A stretch of DNA of 64,000 nucleotides, from the NCBI GenBank assembly GCA_005406025.1, contig BGZK01001558.1, positions 1-64,000 on the forward strand. The letters run 5' to 3'. This document shows, piece by piece, positions 34,301 to 46,300 of this stretch (its first letter is position 1; each line of letters begins with the position of its first letter). Source of the DNA: Eumeta japonica. Taxonomy: Eukaryota > Arthropoda > Insecta > Lepidoptera > Psychidae. The translations under genes and the position numbers were made by a program. The notes below the pieces were generated by a model that worked only from the letters and a program-made list of their open reading frames with translations, had not been told where the DNA came from and made no database searches.

Positions 34301-37300
34301 TAGATATATGAATAGTAATATTAAAGAGCGAAGTGATTCGAATGAAGATGTATTGACTAGAGTAGAAAAAGGGACATTACAGTGGTTTAGCTATTTGGGA
34401 AGAAGAAATAAAAACAGACTAAACAAATGAATCAACAGAGCTAATGTGTGTGTTGGGAGCATCGATCGTGCCTCAGTGTCAAATGGAAGAAGGCATAAAT
34501 AAGCACCCAAAACCGACAAATTTGTATGAAATAATTGATGGGCGTTAGTGAAGTAAGAAAGATACGCGAAGATTGTACCATGTGGAAATCTGTTCTCTCT
34601 GCCTAACTTTCCGGAAACCAAATGTATTATAAATTAATATTAATATTACCTGAGCTTTATTTTTAAGCACAATGGTTTTAAAAAAACAACGATACAATAC
34701 TGTACTAAAAAATAATTATCCTACCTCTACTAACATAACTTATCAATATTTCAGATTTCCTCATCTTTGCCGGTGCTTGTTACTACATTATGTACTTTAT
34801 TAAGACGACCATAAGAGCGCCGTTCTACTTTTGCATGTCGCAGTTGCAAATACAATCAGCCGAATTGTTACAACGCATCGATAAAAATACAGGTTTCGGA
34901 TCGCTATTTTATTATTTTTTTATATCCTTAAAAAAATAAATTTTGATGTACTTCTTTTTTATTACAAAAAAAATTTAAGCATGCCTCAAAGCATCTTCCC
35001 TTTTCAGGGTTCCGCAATTCTCTCGTGTTATGACATCTGATGAAATTAAACCGAGACACAAACACGAGAGTGTTCCTTTCGGTCAATCTAGTGTCAGTTT
35101 GTTTGTATGTCCGTCCGTCTTTCACAGTGTAGTTTCTTTGAATGCATCAGACGAAACAATTCCAATTCAGCAGATATATAGATTCGAATGACTTTATCAC
35201 GGACGTACAAGATAAATAAATTAATCTCAATTTTAGAATTTAAGTTTGGGGTACTAATTACAATATAAAAAAAATATTTCTTACGTGCATCACGTAATAA
35301 AAAGAACGGGTTTGTAATCAATATATATTATAAAAGTAAGTGTACAATGTGAATGTTGCAAAAACGAAAAAACAAATTTAAAGGACGATCATGGGACATT
35401 CATAGGATGATAGCCCTTAAGCCACTCTCGTTGTAGATTATGAAAATAAATAGTGACGTGCGAGCAATAAAAGTTATACTCAGTGACTGATTACAAATCA
35501 AATATAAAGTATGTAAAGTGTACTTGTTCATTTATTAATAAAAAGTTAAATTGGTTTTTGTTTTGTACAATGCCCGAAAGTAAAAGAAGTGCGAAAATTG
35601 CCAGTTCTGAAGCAAAACGGCAAAAACCAAAATAACAGCGAAAACGAAACTTGCGAAAAACGTGAAACATGTTTACGTTCCTTATGAACGAGAATGGACA
35701 CCGTGAGTTGTAGAAAAACCGAAGAACAAGACAATTGACAAATCAAACATTCAATAATTGTATAATAATCAACTGCGAAAGAAAGCTACCTATGAAAATA
35801 TTACTCTACGAGAAGCCCGGATGAGGACAAGTAAGCATCACAATTTTATTAAATAAAAAATACCTCTACGATCCGACTAAAGAATATCAGAAGCACAAAC
35901 ATGTGGTAATCTGAAAAATGAATAACGTTTGTCAATTTTGCGCCGCGAAATAATTTTGTAGAGACACCAAAAGACTGCTGGTATTCTGGTGTCTCTCTAC
36001 AAAAATACAAAAAGGTGAAAAGATTAACATAACTGAAAACACCTCCTCAGGAATTTCTACGTAACATGACCGGGGACACTAAAGAATAAAAACACTTTCT
36101 CTAAAAAAAACATACAATACCTGTGTTTTTTCCATTCAAGAACAAATCAATCATAAAATGAGATCATTTTTACCACTATCCAAAGAATACCCTTAATTTT
36201 TGTAAGTATATTTCATCCGAAACGGTGAAAGGGAAATCGATCAACGATGCACAAGTGGTAGTGGATTGAGACGAGAAATTATCCAAGATATACAATGGAT
36301 CTTACACGGATACACTTATCTAATTCCCATATTCAAAACAGCACTAAAACTAATGATTACCAATGACTATAAAATTATCATTTGAGCCGAAAGTAGACCA
36401 CCTTGAGAACACGAACGTCGACTCATTGCATCTTAGATAGACGAAGTAGCAATTATGATCATGGACAGTGAAAATACAAACGTGAAACTATTGTAAAACG
36501 AAGAAAAGAGGGACTATAACGTATTGCAGAGACACGCCGACCATATGATGCCTTCAAATATTCGTTCATGTTTCTGTACGGTGAGGACTTACATCATTTT
36601 AATGTTAAACAAATAGAATATACAATCACATTCTAAACGCTTGCCATTTATTTCAACAATTCCTGGCAGATAGGTATGCAAAAGTAAAACAGAACAGTTG
36701 AATAAGAACTAATAGAAGAACCCAGCACACAAGAATACATCCATTCAGACGCAATCACAACTTTAGCATCAGTTGTGATTGCAATATTAGAACAATAGTA
36801 TTCTTACCCTTATCATACATAGGATGCCCAAAGCACATTCAGTAAAACACTCAAGATGTCATAACCTATGTAAAAACAAATGGCCGACTTGACCTCTTTA
36901 TAACATTCACTTGCAACTCATTGTGGCTCAAAATCAAAGAAACACCAAGATACGGACAAGTCGTCATAGATCGATACGATATAATAGCCCGAGTTTACCG
37001 CCAACGACAAATAAGATTTATTGAAGTCATTCAAAATACTAACAATATCTTTGAAACTGGATGCACAATCAAATAACAGAAACAAAGATTGCCTCACTCA
37101 TACAATTTCATATGTTACACAACCAAATTATTCTACATATATTGATACAATGGCTTAAGCCAAATTTCTTGATCCACAAGAAGATCCGAAGCTGAACAAC
37201 ATACTAGTGAAAATGGGATTCTCAGACTATGCAAGCTTAAATCCCAAAGCGCCATTTTAAGGACGGAAGATGTACAAAAAGTACCCAAGATCGTACTTGA

Positions 37301-40300
37301 ATGAAACAGAAACCGGAGATTACGTCTATCTGAAATACAATAGACGATCACGCAAAAACAATGGCTTCACAGTAAAAATACGAATATGTGGTGAAGACCA
37401 ACGGGAAATAACTCACTAAATATAACTCAATACTTTTCAAAATGTTTCAATCACACATAAACATAGAATGCTGGGATTCAGTAAAAACAATCAAATATGT
37501 CTGTAAGTATGCGAACAAAGAGAGTGACATGGCAGTATTTCAAACAGCCAAAGACAACGATCAACAAAACAGCGAGATCCTCGTGTACCAAATGGGCAGA
37601 TATATCGACAGTGATGAAGCAGCCTGGCGGAGTTTCGGTTTTCCCATACAGGAACGAGAGCCATTTGTGCAACATCTAGCATTACATTTGGAAAATGGAC
37701 AGAGAATATACTTCAAAAGATACCGCCATAAAGATTGGAAGTAAAACCACCTCAGTATATAACATTAACAGCTTTATTCCAATTGCACTGAACAGATCCA
37801 TTCGAAGAAACATTACTATATATTAACGTTTTATGTATTACAACATGGAACACAACAAAAATCTTAACGACGAAAACAAGGATTCAGTACCGAAATATCT
37901 TAAAGATATTTCTATACTGAAATCCTTTGTTTTATCCTATTTAGTGCATCAGTATATACCATACATCCGAACAACGTCCACGTTTCACATCGAATCTCCG
38001 GATGTTGCTACACGACATACGTGAACCAATAAGTTTTGCAGATCTCAAGACTATCGATGATTACCTTAGGACTACTGGAACTGCTCATTTCGCCTTACAA
38101 CTACCGTTCAATATAGCAGAAGAACAATTCCCGGTATGTAAATTTCATGAACGTCTAGACGGGGTGAACTTTCAAACGTGCCAAAATTAGCACCTGGGAC
38201 GAACACACAATATCGCATATAGTATATCGCACTTAAAACTCATTCGGAGCCATGGAGAGAACACTACAAGACTTAGAGGAAAACTGTGAAGCGATGAGAG
38301 GAGCTCCACTCATACTCTTAGGAGATTTCCGTCAAACACTTAGAGTTACCCCCAAATAAACACCAACAGACGAGATCAATGCATGGTTAAAAAAATCGTA
38401 CCTCTGGCCACGCATATTTTAATGTTAAACAAATAGAATATACAATCACATTCTAAACGCTTGCCATTTATTTCAACAATTCCTGGCAGATAGGTATGCA
38501 AAAGTAAAAACAGAACAGTTGAATAAGAACTAATTAGAAGAACCTGTGCACACAAGAATACATCCACCTTCCAGACGCAATCACAACTTTAGCATCAGTT
38601 GTGATTGCAATATTAGAACAATAGTATTCTTACCCTTATCATACATAGGATGCCCAAAGCACATTCAGTAAAACACTCAAGATGTCATAACCTATGTAAA
38701 AAAACAAATGGCCGACTTGACCTCTTTATAACATTCACTTGCAACTCATTGTGGCTCAAAATCAAAGAAACACCAAGATACGGACAAGTCGTCATAGATC
38801 GATACGATATAATAGCCCGAGTTTACCGCCAACGACAAATAAGATTTATTGAAGTCATTACAAAATACTAACAATATCTTTGAAACTGGATGTGCACAAT
38901 CAAATAACAGAAACAAAGATTGCCTCACTCATACAATTTCATATGTTACACAACCAAATTATTCTACATATATTGATACAATGGCTTAAGCCAAATTTCT
39001 TGATCCACAAGAAGATCCGAAGCTGAACAACATACTAGTGAAAAATGGGATTCTCAGACTATGCAAGCCATTAAATCCTAAAGCGCCATTTTTAAGTGAC
39101 GGAAGATGTACAAAAAAGTACCCAAGATCGTACTTGAATGAAACAGAAACCGGAGATTACGTCTATCTGAAATACAATAGACGATCACGCAAAAAACAAT
39201 GGCTTCACAGTAAAAATACGAATATGTGGTGAAGACCAACGGGAAATAACTCACTAAATATAACTCAATACTTTTCAAAATGTTTCAATCACACATAAAC
39301 ATAGAATGCTGGGATTCAGTAAAAACAATCAAATATGTCTGTAAGTATGCGAACAAAGAGAGTGACATGGCAGTATTTCAAACAGCCAAAGACAACGATC
39401 AACAAAACAGCGAGATCCTCGTGTACCAAATGGGCAGATATATCGACAGTGATGAAGCAGCCTGGCGGAGTTTCGGTTTTCCCATACAGGAACGAGAGCC
39501 ATTTGTGCAACATCTAGCATTACATTTGAAAATGGACAGAGAATATACTTCACAAAGATACCGCCATAAAGATTGGAAGTAAACCACCTCAGTATATAAC
39601 ATTAACAGCTTTATTCCAATTGCACTGAACAGATCCATTCGAAGAAACATTACTATATATTAACGTTTTATGTATTACAACATGGAACACAACAAAAATC
39701 TTTAACGACGAAACAAAGGATTTCAGTACCGAAATATCTTAAAGATATTTCTATACTGAAATCCTTTGTTTTATCCTCGGTTTAGTGCATCAGTATATAC
39801 CATACATCCGAACAACGTCCAATGTTTTACATCGAATCTCCGGATGTTGTTACACGACATACGCGAACCAATAAGTTTGCAGATCTCAAGACTATCGATG
39901 ATTACCTTAGGACTACTGGAACTGCTCTATTTCGCCTTTACAACTACCGTTCAATATAGCAGAAGAACAATTCCCGGTATGTAAAATTTCATGAACGTCT
40001 AGATCGGGGTGAACTTTCAAAACGTGCCAAAATTAGCACCTGGGACGAACACACACATCGCATATAGTATATCGCACTTAAAAACTCATTCGGAGCCATG
40101 GAGAGAACACTACAAGACTTAGAGGAAAACTGTGAAGCGATGAGAGGAGCTCCACCATACTCTTAGGAGATTTCGTCAAACACTTAGAGTTACCCCAAAT
40201 AAACACCAACAGACGAGATCAATGCATGGTTAAAAAATCGTACCTCTGGCCACGCATATTTTAATGTTAAACAAATAGAATATACAATCACATTCTAAAC

Positions 40301-43300
40301 GCTTGCCATTTATTTCAACAATTCCTGGCAGATAGGTATGCAAAAGTAAAACAGAACAGTTGAATAAGAACTAATTAGAAGAACCTGTGCACACAAGAAT
40401 ACATCCACTTTCAGACGCAATCACAACTTTAGCATCAGTTGTGATTGCAATATTAGAACAATAGTATTCTTACCCTTATCATACATAGGATGCCCAAAGC
40501 ACATTCAGTAAAACACTCAAGATGTCATAACCTATGTAAAAAACAAATGGCCGACTTGACCTCTTTATAACATTCACTTGCAACTCATTGTGGCTCAAAA
40601 TCAAAGAAACACCAAGATACGGACAAGTCGTCATAGATCGATACGATATAATAGCCCGAGTTTACCGCCAACGACAAATAAGATTTATTGAAGTCATTAC
40701 AAAATACTAACAATATCTTTGAAACTGGATGTGCACAATCAAATAACAGAAACAAAGATTGCCTCACTCATACAATTTCATATGTTACACAACCAAATTA
40801 TTCTACATATATTGATACAATGGCTTAAGCCAAATTTCTTGATCCACAAGAAGATCCGAAGCTGAACAACATACTAGTGAAAAATGGGATTCTCAGACTA
40901 TGCAAGCCATTAAATCCTAAAGCGCCATTTTTAAGTGACGGAAGATGTACAAAAAAGTACCCAAGATCGTACTTGAATGAAACAGAAACCGGAGATTACG
41001 TCTATCTGAAATACAATAGACGATCACGCAAAACAATGGCTTCACAGTAAAAATACGAATATGTGGTGAAGACCAACGGGAAATAACTCACTAAATATAA
41101 CTCAATACTTTTCAAAATGTTTCAATCACACATAAACATAGAATGCTGGGATTCAGTAAAAACAATCAAATATGTCTGTAAGTATGCGAACAAAGAGAGT
41201 GACATGGCAGTATTTCAAACAGCCAAAGACAACGATCAACAAAACAGCGAGATCCTCGTGTACCAAATGGGCAGATATATCGACAGTGATGAAGCAGCCT
41301 GGCGGAGTTTCGGTTTTCCCATACAGGAACGAGAGCCATTTGTGCAACATCTAGCATTACATTTGGAAAATGGACAGAGAATATACTTCACAAAAGATAC
41401 CGCCATAAAGATTGGAAGTAAACCACCTCAGTATATAACATTAACAGCTTTATTCCAATTGCACTGAACAGATCCATTCGAAGAAACATTACTATATATT
41501 AACGTTTTTATGTATTACAACATGGAACACAACAAAAAAAAATCTTTTAACGACGAAAACAAAGGATTTCAGTACCGAAATATCTTAAAAGATATTTCTA
41601 TACTGAAATCCTTTGTTTTTATCCTCGGTTTAGTGCATCAGTATATACCATACATCCGAACAACGTCCAATGTTTCTACATCGAATCTCCGGATGTTGCT
41701 ACACGACATACGTGAACCAATAAGTTTTGCAGATCTCAAGACTATCGATGATTACCTTAGGACTACTGGAACTGCTCATTTCGCCTTACAACTACCGTTC
41801 AATATAGCAGAAGAACAATTCCCGGTATGTAAAATTTCATGAACGTCTAGACGAGGTGAACTTTCAAAACGTGCCAAAATTAGCACCTGGGACGAACACA
41901 CAATATCGCATATAGTATATCGCACTTAAAAACTCATTCGGAGCCATGGAGAGAACACTACAAGACTTAGAGGAAAACTGTGAAGCGATGAGAGGAGCTC
42001 CACTCATACTCTTAGGAGATTTCCGTCAAACACTTAGAGTTACCCCCAAATAAACACCAACAGACGAGATCAATGCATGGTTAAAAAAATCGTACCTCTG
42101 GCCACGCATACATAATATTTTAATTAACAAAAAAATGAAATCTGAATTATCGAAATAGCAGCATATTTGTCTGATAATCTTTTACAAATAAGCAAAGGTA
42201 CATATCCCACTGACCACACGACCGCCTTTATTGATCTCTACAGTCATTCCTGCAACATAGTCACTACTGAAAACGCTACTACTGAAAGCTCATCGACCAA
42301 ATTTATCCCGACATTTTTCATAATGAAATCGATTTGAAACAGTTATTTGAAAGGATAATTTTGGCAACTAAACATAATAATAATTATCGACGTTATAAAC
42401 TTTATCATTCAAAAAAAAACTTCCCGGTGAAGAGAGAATGTATAAATCAATAGATACGAACCAAAGATGTCGAAGAAACTGTAAACTTACCTTCAGAATG
42501 TCTTAACTCTCTACATGTACTAGGAATACCATAACACTGTATTTGAGTTATAACTGGATCTCCGATCATACTACCCCGAAATCTTAACTCACCAAAACTA
42601 TATATAACAGTCAGACGGCTTTCAACATCATAGAGGCTGAATTTATACCTGGAAAGGAAAAAGAACACAGTATTTATCTCTAAGGTACCACTGATTTCTA
42701 CTGAACTGCCAAACCAATTTAAAAGAATACAATTTCCAATAAATTTAGCTTATAGTTTTACCATTAATCTTTATTAACGCAAGAACAAACTTGAAAATAT
42801 TACGACATAAATCTTAAGCACACTTGCTTCTCTCACGCTCAACTGTATATTGCTTGCTCTAGAGGAGAGAATTGAAAGAATCTGTATACTTGGGACGCCC
42901 TATAAGTTTCCAGAACTGGCCACTTATATAAGTAATATTAAAAAAGTAATTACTACATTTGAAAATGGAACTCTTTGACTGTAGAATACAGTTTGTTTCA
43001 TCTAACTGTCAATTTATTTGCATTGTGGCGTCATTTTAAAAATTACGTGTCTTCATCACTATGGATTTAAGAGGTGAACATTTTCGTAATATAATTCTCT
43101 ACGACTTTAAGAGCAATTTGATAGCTCAACAGAGCCTGGCTTGGCTTCGAACGGCTTTTGGCTATGAAGCTAATGCAAGAGGACTATTTATAGCTAGTTT
43201 GCAGAATTCAAGCGCGGTCGTATCAATCTCAGTGACGAATTTCGTGATGGTCGACCGTCCACTCATGTGAACAACAAAAAAAATCGATACTATGCGCCGT

Positions 43301-46300
43301 ATGATCGAAACAGACAATCATATGACCCACCTGACCATGAGATTCGGGCGTCCTTAAGCATAGGCATGAGTCAAATACAATCAATTAATTATACACAAAC
43401 ATTTAAGTATTAAAAACCTATGCTCGCAACGAAACTCGCGCAATTTGACTGAAGTTCAAAAACGGACCGCGGCACTTGGTACTATGTCATGCTTACCAGA
43501 TACAAGGAAGGGGCGTATTTCGTGTGGGAGCGTATCTTTGTTACTATTAACAGGTGAAGAAACATGGATTTAATGTTACCACACCAAAACAAACCAGCAA
43601 TCGATCGCATAGATCTATCGAGATAAGCCTAAAATCAACTAAAGAAGCGGGCGAGCGAAGTGCTTCTGAGCGGATGATTTCTTCTTTTTATCACGCTTTT
43701 ATTAGTTTCACTTGTATGTTTGTGAGTTTGTGGGTTTGTGAGTTTGTGAGTTTGTTTGTTTGTAACTGACTCCTTTGTACTCGATTTTGTCCCACTTTGA
43801 AAGGATAGATTTAATTCAAACTTTGCACACTTATCAAGAATCGGTTACAATATAATAATTTGATAAGTTTATCTCATTATCTTGATCAGGATCGCCAGGG
43901 TCGAATAATTTCGTCACGTATCGTCTTTGTGAGAGCAAGTGGCTTAATACTGTTACTAAATTCTATTACTGTTTTGTAATAGAATTTAGTAACAGTAATA
44001 AGCATTGTTATTAATTCAATTATTGTTGTATTGTTAAAAGTTACAATTTTTTAACAATCAATCGAACTGAAAAGAGAAAAATAAATATAATTAAAAAAGA
44101 ACAAAAAAACATGCTTTTAAAACACATCAAGCTAAAAAGTGAAAAATAATTCTTAATATATGCTGAAAAAAAATAATGAACAATGACGAAAAATACTAGT
44201 ATTATTGTGGAAAAAAGCGTTGATTGCTCTATATACGAAAAATGTGGGACGTAGAGCTCCGAGATACATAAAGCCGGGTTAACGGTTGTTGATATCGTGG
44301 ACTTTGTGATAAACTACTCCAAAGACAAAAAAGATTGAAATTAGTTCTGAAAAAGATGTGCTGTAATGTGTTTTAAGCTTTTTTTAATGCATTTTGAACA
44401 TTTTATTTTTTCAGAGTATGAATGTCAGTAATTTGAGTGATTTCCCCTACAAAAAACAGAAAATTGAATAATATCACATAAAACTGTTAATATATATATA
44501 TATATATATATTTAAACTAAACTATACACTCCGTAACTTTTTGGATAATATTTCTTGCCTTTCATAATTGTTTTCGTTTATTTTTTTATATTCAAAATAA
44601 CAGCCGTGCATAGCGCGGGCCGCTATTGCCCGCCACCGTGCAGGTGACGCGGCTCGCTGACCAAAAGCATGCTGTCTCTGATGCACGCTCAGGATACTCA
44701 CTCTGTCGCAGGTGTTCAACAATATAAAGGCGTTTAACGGTCTACATTTACTAGACTCTGTAGTTTAATCGGTCTGGTGGTTACTATGATGGACTTTTTG
44801 ATGTGTAACATCTTTCCTCTCGCTTTCCTGAAATCTGTGTGAATGATTTCATGAAAAGAGACGAAGTTAAGTAACAGAAAGTGAAGGAAGAGCGCGCTAT
44901 GTCAATTGAACAATGAGCGCGCGCGGTGCTAGAGTTGGCCGTCAGACGGCACCAACCCGTTTTACGAGTGGTTGATACCCTGTTAGCCAGTGTTGCCAAC
45001 CGTACGAATTTGATTACATCTAAATGCTAGATGTAAATTACTCAGAATTATAATTACAAAAATAAAAGATTTTCGTATCGTACTATTGCCGTACACCGAA
45101 GGTGGTTCCGCTCTATTCTTTTTAAAAGAACTGTTATTCTCTTCCCACGATTTCAAGTGATGATTTGAACGTAAACTTTACTTTACCAGAACCTGAGCTT
45201 GAGCTTTTTGAATAATGAATTTAACTTCGAAATGAACAAATATCGAAATATTACGACAACTAACAGTGGTACTAATAATTGACGCAGTGTTTCAACGGTT
45301 TTTAAATATTTTGAAATCACAAATACATATAAGTCTATTATTTCTGCTCTCCCCCAAATTGAATAAAAATAGCAATTTGCCCCCAAATTGCATAAAAATA
45401 GCAATTTTCTATAAAAAATTGCGTTACTATCAGTGTAATTAAAAGAATTGCATTTGTTATTAAAAAATAATTGTTTTTCGTTACGAAAAATCATTTCAAT
45501 TAACATCTGAATCATTTTTTTAAGATATAGTATTAATGTTGCACATTACCAAGTTAGATGCGAGATGTTACACGCCATATGCGACTACTTTAAGGCTCAT
45601 TTTTCAAATTCTAACCAAAAATAAACGTTTGTATTTTTAGTATAGCCTTTTTAATTTTATAGTCAAAGCGATTACTTATAGTGAGGAACGCTTTCCACGC
45701 GAGTCCGACTCGCACTTGGTCGGTTTAATTTAATGTTTGATGAATGTTCCAATTTGTTCCTTTGTTTCCGTTTTGAGGCATGACTTTTTCATTTACAGAG
45801 TCTTGTAAGGAGATTAAAGATAGTTTGCAGTGGATAACCAGAAACATGGATAAGCTTCAGAGCTTAAGAAATGGCGCCAGCAACATTGTAAAAGCTTTCG
45901 ATTTTCCCATTTTTTGCGAAATTGTAATTCTGATGACACAAATCATTTTTGTGCTATATTCGATATTGTATAAAATAAGTTAGTATTAATTTTGTGTAAT
46001 AAATATGATTAACAAAAAATAAAGCAATATATAAAAGCTATTTCAATTAATTATATTTTACATAGAAGTACAAAATATAATTTTTTTTACAGATAAAAAT
46101 GATTGGGGTGTAAATTATATAAAAGAGAGTGTATATCACGTTGTGTACTTCTTATGGCTTTTGCTGCTGATATATTTACTTGTAAATCCCACTCATGTTT
46201 TCAATGAAAATGTAAGAGATAAGCGTTTTAAAGATTTATTCAGTGTGGTTTATTTTTATTATTATGTACATACTTATAGGACTATGTGATTATGTCTTAA

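Larger units (their letters stand above)
35318..42990 (+). mobile_element. Helitron with internally triplicated Rep/helicase region
   Basis: The left end reads TCAATATATATTATAAA (35,318 on) after an A, resembling insect Helitron 5' ends. A degenerate N-terminal region follows (35,560-36,595), then three tandem 1.8-kb units, then the helicase C-terminal part (42,110-42,905). Recognisable blocks are DLFITFTCNSLW, an altered HUH motif (LPHSY), YVCKYANKESDMA with both Rep tyrosines, RYIDSDEAAWRSFGFPI, LILLGDFRQTLRV (Walker B) and CFSHAQLYIACSR. Many frames are broken and the Walker A segment is missing. The 3' end (CTRR with hairpin) was not located; 42,990 is where a mariner-related sequence begins. 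Absent from copy 1, so it inserted after the duplication. Confidence 0.85.

Noticed and set aside
36596..42109. CRISPR-like or satellite array
   Set aside because: Units are 1.8 kb and code for recognisable Helitron domains; there are no spacers.
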